64,000 bases of DNA. Source: Poriferisodalis sp965203655. GTDB taxonomy: Bacteria; Actinomycetota; Acidimicrobiia; Acidimicrobiales; Poriferisodalaceae. The stretch lies in contig NZ_CBDBDD010000007.1 of the NCBI RefSeq assembly GCF_965203655.1, positions 1 through 64,000 on the forward strand, given 5' to 3'. Under the pieces are notes generated by a model, which saw only the letters and a list, made by a program, of their open reading frames with translations, did not search any database and was not told where the DNA came from. Positions 26,454-34,485 of the stretch are shown piece by piece (position 1 is the stretch's first letter; the number at the start of each line of letters is the position of its first letter). The position numbers were made by a program, and so were the translations under genes.

Positions 26454-28049
26454 GTGCTGCGCGACCGCCTCGGCATCGAAGCGGTGCTCGACGGCTGCAG
26501 CCCGCAGGGCCAGTGTGGCTGCTGCACCGTGCTGGTCGACGACGCACCCCGCGTGGCCTGCGTCACCCCTGCCCGCCGGGTGGCCGGACGCCACGTCACC
26601 ACTGCCGCCGGCCTGAGTGCCGCAGAGCAACAGCGATGGTCTGACGCATTCCTCGCCTGCGGCGCAACCCAATGCGGCTTCTGCACCCCAGGCATCGTCT
26701 GCCGGTTCGTAGGCCACGAACGCCGCGGCGCCGACCTCTCCGATCGCACCACGGTCGACAAAGCCCTGGCCGCGCACCTCTGCCGCTGCACCGGCTGGCA
26801 GACCATCCGAGAAGCAGCGGCGCACGCCGCCGCGCTGTCGCCCCAAGCTTCAGTGCGCGATCCCGCGGCCACTGCCGCCGCTCCGCCCGTGCGCGATGCC
26901 GCTGCCCCCGTCGCCGCACCCCGGTCTGCGGATGCGACGGACCGCGATCCCGACGCAGCAGCCCGCCGCGCGTCGATCGAGACCGGCGGCCCCCAGCGGT
27001 CGGTGCCCGGCAGCGTCCTCGGCGGGTTCGACTTCGGTGCCGACGGCGCACCGCCAGGCACGCTCACCGCCATCGCCGGCCCGACTGGCGATTGGCACAC
27101 AGCCGAGAGCCTGACCGAAGCCCGCCGCCAAGCCGGCAAAGTGCAAGGCCGCCGAACCACCCTCGAACCCACCCCACCCATCGAGATCCCCGAGCCCCCG
27201 CCCGGCACCGAATGGGCCGTCCAGCTCGCCACCTGCTGGACCGAACCCGCCTACCTAGAAACCGACGCCGCCTGGTGCGAACCCGGCGGCAACCCGTCCG
27301 ATCCCTTGGCAAACGGCGGAGCCTTCGGCGGCAAAGCCACATCACCAGTCCGCGACGAGGCACGGCAGCTCGCCGCCGACCTCGACCAACCAGTCCGTGT
27401 CCTCTGGTCAAGAGAAGACACCGTCCGCCGCGGCCCCAAGCGCCCACCCCTAGCAGCAGGCCTGCGCACCGACGGCACCGGCATCATCCGAATAGCCCGC
27501 ACCCCCGGCGCAGCCCAACTCCTCCATTCGGTACTGCCCCAAGCCAAGATCGAGGAAGTCGACATCCCGGGCCCCCCAACGTCGACCCAGCTGCGCGCCG
27601 CGGTCTGGGCCGAAGCCCAGATGCTGGCCGCAGCCCTGCAGTGCCTGCAAGCCGGCAATCCGCCAAGAGCCACCACGGCCACCGTCGAGGTCACGTCACC
27701 CGAAGGCGCCAAAGCAAGCGCCACAGTCAGCCCAGACGGCATCGAAGTGCACATCGAAGCCGGCAAGCCCCTCGACGAGATCACATTGCGCAGCTACGCA
27801 ATAGGCGCCACCCACATGGCCTGGAGCTGGGTCACCTCCGAGTCACTCACAGTCGACCCCAAACGCGAAGTCCAAGACCTCACGATCCGCAGCTTCGGAA
27901 TAGCCCGCTCAGCCAACACCCCCCACATCAACGTGTCGATCGAGTCCTCGCAAAGGCCACCAGTCGCCGCAGGCAACGCCGCATTCGCAGCAGTAGCAGC
28001 AGCCACCTGGCTAACCCGCGGAGCTCCACCCCACCTCCCCACCGACTAG
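26454..28049 (+). CDS. Compressed xanthine-dehydrogenase-like fusion: [2Fe-2S] domains plus reduced molybdenum-subunit segments
   Basis: 531 residues from the GTG at 26454, but family similarity begins about 60 bases earlier (FTVDGRAVEVPDNGDTLL). The frame stays open back to a CTG at 26316 that overlaps the erpA stop. The first 130 residues have both [2Fe-2S] motifs of XDH/CODH small subunits: GCSPQGQCGCC, CGATQCGFCTPG and HLCRCTGW. After a long Ala/Pro/Asp linker come short pieces resembling the large subunit: NGGAFGGKATSPV, the SREDTV region and a C-terminal GATHMAWSWVTSE segment. Most of the molybdenum subunit is missing, so catalysis as an oxidase is doubtful. It may be a decayed gene or a small derived electron-transfer protein. 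Confidence 0.65.
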   Translation: MLRDRLGIEAVLDGCSPQGQCGCCTVLVDDAPRVACVTPARRVAGRHVTTAAGLSAAEQQRWSDAFLACGATQCGFCTPGIVCRFVGHERRGADLSDRTTVDKALAAHLCRCTGWQTIREAAAHAAALSPQASVRDPAATAAAPPVRDAAAPVAAPRSADATDRDPDAAARRASIETGGPQRSVPGSVLGGFDFGADGAPPGTLTAIAGPTGDWHTAESLTEARRQAGKVQGRRTTLEPTPPIEIPEPPPGTEWAVQLATCWTEPAYLETDAAWCEPGGNPSDPLANGGAFGGKATSPVRDEARQLAADLDQPVRVLWSREDTVRRGPKRPPLAAGLRTDGTGIIRIARTPGAAQLLHSVLPQAKIEEVDIPGPPTSTQLRAAVWAEAQMLAAALQCLQAGNPPRATTATVEVTSPEGAKASATVSPDGIEVHIEAGKPLDEITLRSYAIGATHMAWSWVTSESLTVDPKREVQDLTIRSFGIARSANTPHINVSIESSQRPPVAAGNAAFAAVAAATWLTRGAPPHLPTD

Positions 28050-28075
28050 CGGCACGCAAGCAGCACAGCGCAAGA

Positions 28076-28247
28076 GGCATGGGACGGGGCGGCGTGCCCG
28101 CGCGCAGTTATGAAGCGCCCCCAAGCCACGCCCAGCAAGCGCAGAAGGCGCTTCATCTGTTTGAAGCACGGGTGCGCTGCCCCGTCCCATGCCGCCCGAC
28201 GACTTGAGCAAAGCAAGGAAGCCCCACCCCGTCCCATGCCGCCCGAC
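28076..28247 (+). repeat. Nested inverted and direct repeats in the intergenic gap
   Basis: GGCATGGGACGGGGC at 28076-28090 is the reverse complement of a 15-base stretch in a 21-base unit that occurs twice as an exact direct repeat, at 28180-28200 and 28227-28247. Inside lies a second inverted repeat: ATGAAGCGCC at about 28109 and GGCGCTTCAT at about 28147. The 230-base gap thus holds a large two-level hairpin with an alternative partner. It could be an RNA structure or a small palindromic mobile element. No coding potential was recognised. Confidence 0.55.
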
Positions 28248-28282
28248 CAAGAAGCGACTGCGAGCGCTAGCGTCAGCCAGCG

Positions 28283-28744
28283 ATGGCTGAACCAGCAATT
28301 GACAAACTCCGCCGCCTAGTAGCCGCCGAAAACGGACTCTGCACCTTCGCCTGCCTAGACGGCAGCGGAGCACCCCACGTGTCCATCATCAACGCCGGCG
28401 TCATGGATCACCCCGTGACCGGCGAGACCAGCGTCGCCTGCGTCGTAAGGGCTAACGCCCGCAAGGCACGCCTGCTGCGCAGCGACCCGCGAGCCGCAAT
28501 CGCGTTCCGGCACCGCTGGGACTGGGTGGCTACCCACGGCACAGCGCAGCTCATCGGCTTGGACGACCCCACCGAGGGCGTCAGCGATGCCGACATCCCC
28601 GAGCTGCTGCGAGACGTGTTCCGCTCGGCGGGCGGCACGCACGAAGACTGGGACACCTACGACCGGGTCATGGCCGCCGAGCGTCGCCTGGCGATCTTCG
28701 TCTCGCTGGATCACATCACGTCCAACACCGGCAGCATCACCTGA
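28283..28744 (+). CDS. Pyridoxamine-phosphate-oxidase-like / F420-dependent split-barrel protein
   Basis: 153 residues with the split-barrel flavin/F420-binding fold. Visible landmarks are the first strand CTFACLDGSGAPHVSIIN, the SVACVVRANARKARLLRSDPRAAI region typical of TIGR03618-like actinobacterial F420 proteins, and the TAQLIGL strand. It would bind F420, FMN or another cofactor and carry out a redox reaction or sequester the cofactor. The partner substrate is unknown. Confidence 0.75.
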   Translation: MAEPAIDKLRRLVAAENGLCTFACLDGSGAPHVSIINAGVMDHPVTGETSVACVVRANARKARLLRSDPRAAIAFRHRWDWVATHGTAQLIGLDDPTEGVSDADIPELLRDVFRSAGGTHEDWDTYDRVMAAERRLAIFVSLDHITSNTGSIT

Positions 28745-28770
28745 GCGCTGCAGCAGAAGGGAAGTGCCAG

Positions 28771-29118
28771 ATGGCCGCACCCGTCGCTCACTATTCCAAG
28801 TGGTACCGAGCGGGCGATTTCGTCTTCGTCTCGGGCCAGATCGGCCTGCGTGACGGAGCGCTCGTCGAAGGCGTCGAGGCGCAAGCACGTGAGGTGCTCG
28901 CGAACGTCGCTGAGGCGCTGGCCGAGGCAGGCGGCGGATTCGACGACGTCGTCAAGTGCCTCGTGTTCATGACCGACATCGGCAATTTCTCGCTGATCAA
29001 CTCGATCTACGCCGAGGCCTTCGGCGAGCACCGCCCTGCCAGAAGCGCCATCGGCGTGGCAGCGCTGCCGCTCGGCGCCGAGGTCGAGATCGAGGCCATC
29101 GCCTTCCTGCCCGAATAG
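28771..29118 (+). CDS. RidA/YjgF family enamine/imine deaminase
   Basis: 115 residues, the standard RidA length. It hydrolyses reactive 2-aminoacrylate-type imines released by PLP enzymes. The catalytic-pocket arginine is in EHRPARSAIGV near residue 90, and the C-terminal GAEVEIEAIA strand is typical. It starts 26 bases after the preceding gene and is probably co-transcribed with it. Confidence 0.88.
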   Translation: MAAPVAHYSKWYRAGDFVFVSGQIGLRDGALVEGVEAQAREVLANVAEALAEAGGGFDDVVKCLVFMTDIGNFSLINSIYAEAFGEHRPARSAIGVAALPLGAEVEIEAIAFLPE

Positions 29119-29139
29119 CAGCCAACTACGCTTCGAGTC

Positions 29140-29295
29140 ATGGCCGGCGCCATCGTCATAGTGATCGTGCTCCTGCTGAGCCCCTTCATCATCACGATCT
29201 CGCTCGCAGCAGTGGCAGCAGCCCTCGGCAAGCTCCTCACCGACGACGCCGAGAAGCGCCACGAAGGCAGCTCCCTCGTAGAAACCAACTTCTGA
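29140..29295 (+). CDS. Small single-helix membrane protein (51 residues)
   Basis: ATG at 29140, TGA ending at 29295. The N-terminal hydrophobic segment of about 28 residues (AIVIVIVLLLSPFIITISLA) is followed by a charged tail DDAEKRHEGSS. It begins 21 bases after ridA in the same direction and ends 3 bases before the stop of the convergent glnR-like gene. No family is recognised. Support is its compact placement and the clean helix-plus-tail pattern. Confidence 0.5.
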   Translation: MAGAIVIVIVLLLSPFIITISLAAVAAALGKLLTDDAEKRHEGSSLVETNF

Positions 29296-29298
29296 CGA

Positions 29299-29973
29299 CT
29301 AGCGCCAGCGATACGTCCCCAGCCGATAGCCAACCGAGCGAACCGTCTGTATCAAGTCGGCATTCTCCTCGCCCAGCTTCGCCCGCAGCCGCCGGATATG
29401 AACATCCACGGTCCGCGCCCCGCCGTAGTACTCGTACCCCCACACCTGGTTCAGCAACGCCTCGCGCGTGAACACCCGCCCGGGCTGCGATGCCAGGAAG
29501 CGCAGCAGCTCGTACTCCATGTAGGTGAGGTCGAGCGGGCGCTCGTCCACGACGGCTTCGTAGGTGTCGAGGTTGATGCGCAGCGGCCCGTACGTGATGA
29601 TCTCGGTGGATCCGTCGCCCGAGCCCGCGGCCAGATGCGCCAGCCGGGCTTCGAGTTCGCGCGGGTGAAACGGGTCCAGGCAGAAGTCGTCGAACAGCTC
29701 GTCACGCATCGTCAGCTCGTCGAGGGCGTTGCCGCGCACCAGCAGCAGCACGGCCGTGCTGGCACTTTCTCGCAGCGATTGAGCCACCGCCCATGCTGCG
29801 TCGGTGCCGTCACCCGTGCCGCTGTCGAGACGGATGATTGCCCCCGTCCACCCCTCGGACGGAGCATCGGCGGTCACTTCAGCAGCGTCGGCCACCGGCT
29901 TCCAGGCGTAGCCGCCGAGGTCCAGGAACTGTGCCAGCTCGGGGCTCACGGTTCCGGGATGGACGGCGTACAT
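29299..29973 (-). CDS. glnR: GlnR-like OmpR-family winged-helix regulator
   Basis: 224 residues from the ATG at 29973, 8 bases after the glnA2-like stop. The C-terminal winged helix (YMEYELLRFLASQPGRVFT, NQVWGYEYYGGARTVDVH, RRLRAKLGEENADLI) resembles actinobacterial GlnR. The N-terminal receiver-like domain lacks clear phosphorylation motifs, as in GlnR, which senses nitrogen without a kinase. Position behind a glutamine synthetase, with a second one beyond, supports a nitrogen role. The symbol is tentative; other orphan OmpR-type regulators are possible. Confidence 0.65.
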   Translation of the reverse strand: MYAVHPGTVSPELAQFLDLGGYAWKPVADAAEVTADAPSEGWTGAIIRLDSGTGDGTDAAWAVAQSLRESASTAVLLLVRGNALDELTMRDELFDDFCLDPFHPRELEARLAHLAAGSGDGSTEIITYGPLRINLDTYEAVVDERPLDLTYMEYELLRFLASQPGRVFTREALLNQVWGYEYYGGARTVDVHIRRLRAKLGEENADLIQTVRSVGYRLGTYRWR

Positions 29974-29981
29974 GCCCAAAG

Positions 29982-31337
29982 TCAAACTGCAGCGAAGTAA
30001 TTGTCCAACTCGAATTGAGTCACCTGGGCCTGATAGGCCGACCATTCGCGGCGCTTGTTGCGCAGGAACCAGCGGAACAGGTGCTGACCCAGCGTCTCGG
30101 CCACCAGCGCGCTGCCTTCCATCTCGTCGAGCGCTTCGTCCAGCGAGGCGGGCAGGTGATGGCCATAGGACGGGCCTCCGTGGTCGCTGTAGCCGGTGAT
30201 CGACGGGGGAGTCTCAGGCGGCAGTTCGTAGCCCTGCTCGATGCCGGTCAGGCCCGCCGCCAGGATCACCGCAAAGGCGAGATAGGGGTTGCAGGCGGGG
30301 TCCGGTGCGCGGTACTCGACCCGTGTGGATTCCTCCCGCTCGGTGCGGGTCGGCGGCACCCGGATGAGCGCCGCGCGGTTGCTGCGTGCCCACGAGATCG
30401 CCACCGGTGCCTCGTACCCGGCGATCAGCCGCTTGTAGCTGTTGACGAGCTGGTTGGTGACTGCGGTGATCTCCCGCGCGTGGGTCAGCAGGCCCGCCAC
30501 GAAGCCCCGTGCCACGTCGGAGAGTCCGTCGGCGGCGCTGGGGTCGCTGAAGGCGTTGCGTCCTTCGGAGAACAGCGACAGGTGGGTGTGCATGCCGGAG
30601 CCCTGCACGCCGGCGAGCGGCTTGGGCATGAAGGTGGCGTGCACGCCGTGCTCGAAGGCGATCTCGCGCACCAGCAGCCGGAAGGTCATCACGCTGTCGG
30701 CCATGGTGAGCGCGTCGGCATAGCGCAGGTCGATCTCGTGCTGCGAGGGGGCATCCTCGTGGAACGAGTACTCGACGGGGATTCCCATGGTCTCGAGCGC
30801 GCTCAGCGTGCGATGGCGAATGTCCGACGCGATGTCAGCAGTGGTGAGATCGAAGTAGCTGCCGCCGTCGAGCGGCACGGGTTGCCCGTCGACCCGATCT
30901 GGTTCGAACAGGAAGTACTCCATCTCGGGCGCCACATAGAACGTGTATCCCGCGGCGTGCGCCCGGTCCATGACCCGGCGCAGCACACCCCTGGGATCAC
31001 CATCGAAGGGAGTGCCATCGGCGCCGGTGATGTCGCAGAACATGCGCGCCGAGATGTCCTCGCCGTTCTGGCCGCTGCGCGAGGCCATCAGCTCGAAGGT
31101 CTCGGGATCGGGCCGCGCCACCATGTCCGCCTCGGCGATGCGGCTGAAGCCCTCGATGGAGGAGCCGTCAAACACCATGCCCTGCTCGAAGGCCGTCTCG
31201 AGCTCGGCCGGCGAGATGGCGAACGACTTGAGCTGCCCGGCGACGTCGGTGAACCACAGGCGGATGAGTCGCACGCCGCGCTCGGTGACGCGGTGAAGCA
31301 CGTAGTCCTGCGGTCGTTCACGACTCGAGATCGTCAC
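29982..31337 (-). CDS. glnA: Glutamine synthetase type I, GlnA2-like
   Basis: 451 residues. It makes glutamine from glutamate, ammonia and ATP, or a gamma-glutamyl compound from another amine. Motifs are FDGSSIEGF, the metal-binding EMEYFLF, GSGMHTHLSLF, NSYKRL and RVEYRAPDPACNPYLAFA. Overall it resembles mycobacterial GlnA2 more than GlnA1. The NLYELP adenylylation-loop tyrosine of GlnA1 is not seen. It starts the operon with the glnR-like gene and is divergent from glnII across a 270-base control region. Confidence 0.9.
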   Translation of the reverse strand: MTISSRERPQDYVLHRVTERGVRLIRLWFTDVAGQLKSFAISPAELETAFEQGMVFDGSSIEGFSRIAEADMVARPDPETFELMASRSGQNGEDISARMFCDITGADGTPFDGDPRGVLRRVMDRAHAAGYTFYVAPEMEYFLFEPDRVDGQPVPLDGGSYFDLTTADIASDIRHRTLSALETMGIPVEYSFHEDAPSQHEIDLRYADALTMADSVMTFRLLVREIAFEHGVHATFMPKPLAGVQGSGMHTHLSLFSEGRNAFSDPSAADGLSDVARGFVAGLLTHAREITAVTNQLVNSYKRLIAGYEAPVAISWARSNRAALIRVPPTRTEREESTRVEYRAPDPACNPYLAFAVILAAGLTGIEQGYELPPETPPSITGYSDHGGPSYGHHLPASLDEALDEMEGSALVAETLGQHLFRWFLRNKRREWSAYQAQVTQFELDNYFAAV

Positions 31338-31438
31338 GGCGGCCTCCCCTGGCCCGGGTGCCCTGAGGCAGTTGGCTGAGGCCCCATTGTCGGCGGCGCG
31401 CTCTCGGCTGATCCAGAGTCCGCAGCCAGCTTCACGCG

Positions 31439-31571
31439 CTGTTCACATTTGGGCAATGGCCCGGAAACCCTGGCTCGTTTGTATCGTGCGCACGGACATT
31501 GGTGTCAGCCGCCAACCGGGCCAGCCGCTCGCGGGCTCGCAGGCACAGTGACTGACTTCCTGTTCACATCT
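31439..31571 (+). promoter_or_regulatory. Control region between two glutamine synthetase genes, with paired GTTCACA sites
   Basis: The 270-base gap between the divergent synthetase genes contains CTGTTCACATTT at 31439-31450 and CTGTTCACATCT at 31560-31571. The GTTCAC core equals the unit repeated every 11 bases upstream of pstS at 41172-41215. These may be half-sites for the phosphate regulator or for the GlnR-like protein. No convincing GlnR box was found by eye. Confidence 0.4.
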
Positions 31572-31607
31572 TCATTCCCGCAACCGAATGCAGCGAAGGA
31601 GCATGCA

Positions 31608-32621
31608 GTGACCTACCGCGCCGAGTACATCTGGACGGACGGCACAGAGCCCACGGCCGAGGTTCGTTCCAAGACGAGAGTCCTGGCCGACGGCGAGGAG
31701 CCTGGCATCTGGGGATTTGATGGCTCCAGCACCAATCAGGCCGAAGGCAGCGACTCCGATGTCGTGCTGAAGCCGGTCTACAACTGCCCCGATCCGCTGC
31801 GGGGCGGCAACGACATCATGGTGATGTGCGAGACCTTCCTGCCCGAGACGATGGAGCCGCATCCGACCAACATGCGGGCCAAGACCAGGGCGATCCTCGA
31901 CAAGTACGGCGGTCAGGACTTCTGGTTCGGTCTCGAGCAGGAGTACACCATGCTCGACCCGGTCACCAAGTGGCCCTCGGGCTTCCCGCCCAACGGTTTC
32001 CCCGGTCCCCAGGGGCCGTACTACTGCGGCGTGGGCGCACTGCGCATCCACGGCCGTGACGTGGTCGAGCAGCACACCACCTGGTGCATCGAGGCGGGCT
32101 TGAACATCTCGGGCACCAACGCCGAGGTGATGCCCGGCCAGTGGGAGTTCCAGATCGGCCCGTGCGATGCGCTGACCGTGGGCGACGAGATCTGGCTGGC
32201 CCGCTACCTGCTGTACCGCGCCGGCGAGGATCACGAGATCGAGATCAGCCTGGCCGCCAAGCCCATGCAGGGTGACTGGAACGGTGCGGGCATGCACACC
32301 AACGTGTCCACCCAGGCGATGCGTGAGAACTACGACGCTGTGGTGAAGGCAGCGGAGTCGCTGGGTGCGCCGGGCAAGCCCGAGCAGCACATCGCCGGCT
32401 ACGGCCACGGCATCGAGCTGCGCCTGACCGGCGAGCACGAGACCGAGCGCTACGACACGTTCAGCTTCGGCGTGTCCGACCGTGGTGCGTCGGTGCGCAT
32501 CCCGTGGCAGGTCCACCAGGACGGCAAGGGCTACATCGAGGATCGCCGGCCGAACGCCAACGCCGATCCCTACGTGGTGACGGCCCTGCTGAGCCAGACG
32601 ATTGGCGAAGCGCTGGCCTAA
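31608..32621 (+). CDS. glnII: Glutamine synthetase type II (eukaryotic type)
   Basis: 337 residues from the GTG at 31608, with GAAGGA 8 bases upstream. Motifs of the short GSII family are clear: IWGFDGSSTNQAEG, the FGLEQEYTM metal site, GTNAEVMPGQWEFQIGP and DRGASVRIPW. Length is right for GSII. An open extension back to 31449 has no family similarity. It is divergent from the GlnA2-like gene, and its stop overlaps the convergent nadE stop by 4 bases. Confidence 0.95.
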   Translation: MTYRAEYIWTDGTEPTAEVRSKTRVLADGEEPGIWGFDGSSTNQAEGSDSDVVLKPVYNCPDPLRGGNDIMVMCETFLPETMEPHPTNMRAKTRAILDKYGGQDFWFGLEQEYTMLDPVTKWPSGFPPNGFPGPQGPYYCGVGALRIHGRDVVEQHTTWCIEAGLNISGTNAEVMPGQWEFQIGPCDALTVGDEIWLARYLLYRAGEDHEIEISLAAKPMQGDWNGAGMHTNVSTQAMRENYDAVVKAAESLGAPGKPEQHIAGYGHGIELRLTGEHETERYDTFSFGVSDRGASVRIPWQVHQDGKGYIEDRRPNANADPYVVTALLSQTIGEALA

Positions 32622-34351
32622 CGGAAAAAGTTCGTGATCGGCATCCGCCGGTCTTTGCCGAAGCTCTTCGCGGTGATGCGAGGGCCGGGCGGCGATTGAC
32701 GCCGCTTGTACTCGGCGATGTCGACGAGTCGTGTCACACGGTGCACGACGTCGGGGTCGGCGCTGAGCTGCTGCGCGACGTCGAGCATCTCGGCGGCGCT
32801 GAGGTCGCCTTCCACGTAGGCCTCCACCAGCGGGTCCAGCAGTTCGTACGGCGGCAGGCTCTGGTCGTCACGCTGGTCGGGCCGCAGCTCGGCTGAGGGC
32901 GGCTTGTCGATGCACGCCTGCGGGACGCGTTCGCCGTCGCCCTGGCGGTTGCGCCAGCGGCACAGCTCGTACACCAGCAGCTTGGGCACGTCCCGGATGA
33001 CGGCATACGCGCCGGCGGTGTCGCCGTACAGCGTCGTGTAGCCGACGGAGGTCTCGGTCTTGTTGCCGGTGGTGAGCACCAGCCAGCCGAACCGGTTCGA
33101 CAGCGCCATGAGCAGCACGCCACGGATGCGGCTCTGGAGGTTCTGATCGGTCAGATCGGCCGCGGCGACCTCGGCCGCGGAGCCGCCCGGAGCAGCGGGT
33201 GCGTCCAGCATCCCGGCGAGCGCAGCGTGCGCGGGCTCAATCGGCACAGTGCGGAAGTCGATGCCGAGGTTCTTTGCGAGCTGCGCGGCATCGGTGCGCG
33301 ATCCGTCGCTGGAGTAGCGAGAAGGCATCGACACGCCGTGCACATGCGCCGACCCGAGCGCATCAGCGGCGATGGCGGCAACCGCACTGGAGTCGATGCC
33401 GCCCGACAGCCCGACCGCCACGTCAGTGAAGCCGTTCTTGCGCACGTAGTCACGAGTAGCCACCACCAGCGCCTGCCAGACCTCCTCCAGCGGATCGGGC
33501 AGTGCTGCAACGACGCCGCCGCCAGCAGAGGGTTCGCCCGCCAAGGGAACCTCGCAAACCGCAACCTGGGGCGTGAAAGCATCAAGCCGGCAGATGACCT
33601 GCCCGGAGGCATCGGTCACAAACGAGTTGCCGTCAAAGACCAGCTCGTCCTGCCCGCCCACCTGGTTGACATAGACAACAGGAACCCCCAGCGCCGCGGC
33701 CCGCGTCCGGGCAACAGCCTCCCGGTCAGCCTGCTTGCCCCGCCGGTAAGGCGACCCGTTCAGGTTCACCAGCACCTGCGCGCCCATCGCAACCTGCGCC
33801 AGCGCCGGACTCGTATCGGCCTCGCCCCCCACGACCGAAGGCAGCCCGCCGTCATCAGCGGTCGCATCAGCAGTACGAGGCGGCCCCCAAAGGTCCTCAC
33901 AGATCGAAACACCCACCGCCACCCCGTCGACAGTCAGCAACGGCCCCGCGTCGCTGCCAGGCACGAAGTAGCGCTGCTCATCAAACACGGCGTAATTCGG
34001 CAGCAGATGCTTGCGAAACACCCCACGAACCGCACCGTCCCAGCAAAGAGCAGCCGAATTCCACAACCGAACCGGCCCACCCCACCCCGTGTCCTCAGGA
34101 AACCCCACCACCGCAGGCACCGCCCCCGTATGGGAAGCAATCCGCGACAGCGCCTGCGCAGCCCCCTCCACAAAAGCAGGCTTCAACAACAAATCCTCAG
34201 GCGGATACCCACTAACCGTCAGCTCACTGAACACCACCACCTGCGCCCCCGCGCGCACAGCCTCGTCGTAGGCAGCCAAGACCATCTCAGCGTTCCCATC
34301 CAAATCACCAAGCCGCAAATTGAGCTGAGCCAGCCCCACAAGCACCGCCAC
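32618..34351 (-). CDS. nadE: Glutamine-dependent NAD+ synthetase
   Basis: 577 residues from the GTG at 34351 (AGGG about 9 bases upstream). The N-terminal nitrilase-like glutaminase domain has its Glu in SELTVSGYPPEDLL, Lys in RKHLLPNYAVFDEQRYF and Cys in SICEDLWGPP. The C-terminal amidating domain has the PP-loop SGGIDSSAVA and TGNKTETSVGY. It converts nicotinic acid adenine dinucleotide to NAD+ using ammonia channelled from glutamine, which fits its place beside glutamine synthetases. It is divergent from the sigma factor gene. Confidence 0.95.
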   Translation of the reverse strand: MAVLVGLAQLNLRLGDLDGNAEMVLAAYDEAVRAGAQVVVFSELTVSGYPPEDLLLKPAFVEGAAQALSRIASHTGAVPAVVGFPEDTGWGGPVRLWNSAALCWDGAVRGVFRKHLLPNYAVFDEQRYFVPGSDAGPLLTVDGVAVGVSICEDLWGPPRTADATADDGGLPSVVGGEADTSPALAQVAMGAQVLVNLNGSPYRRGKQADREAVARTRAAALGVPVVYVNQVGGQDELVFDGNSFVTDASGQVICRLDAFTPQVAVCEVPLAGEPSAGGGVVAALPDPLEEVWQALVVATRDYVRKNGFTDVAVGLSGGIDSSAVAAIAADALGSAHVHGVSMPSRYSSDGSRTDAAQLAKNLGIDFRTVPIEPAHAALAGMLDAPAAPGGSAAEVAAADLTDQNLQSRIRGVLLMALSNRFGWLVLTTGNKTETSVGYTTLYGDTAGAYAVIRDVPKLLVYELCRWRNRQGDGERVPQACIDKPPSAELRPDQRDDQSLPPYELLDPLVEAYVEGDLSAAEMLDVAQQLSADPDVVHRVTRLVDIAEYKRRQSPPGPRITAKSFGKDRRMPITNFFR

Positions 34352-34485
34352 CAGAAAAACCCTACGCAAGCACAGGCGCGCGGAGGCATCGGAGCAAGTC
34401 ATAGGTACGCTGCGCCCTCACCGGGGGAAGCAACAGCAACCGCCGGTCGTAAAGGCAAGCGGGGGACGACCAGCGAGGTGGCGCG

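Noticed and set aside
26672..28207. 511-residue Arg/Pro/His-rich frame overlapping the XDH-like gene
   Set aside because: It is an alternate frame of a GC-rich gene; the other frame carries the Fe-S motifs.
31338..31607. Canonical GlnR box in the glutamine synthetase promoter gap
   Set aside because: No pair of GTNAC-N6-GAAAC sites with correct spacing was found by eye; only the GTTCAC sites are reported.
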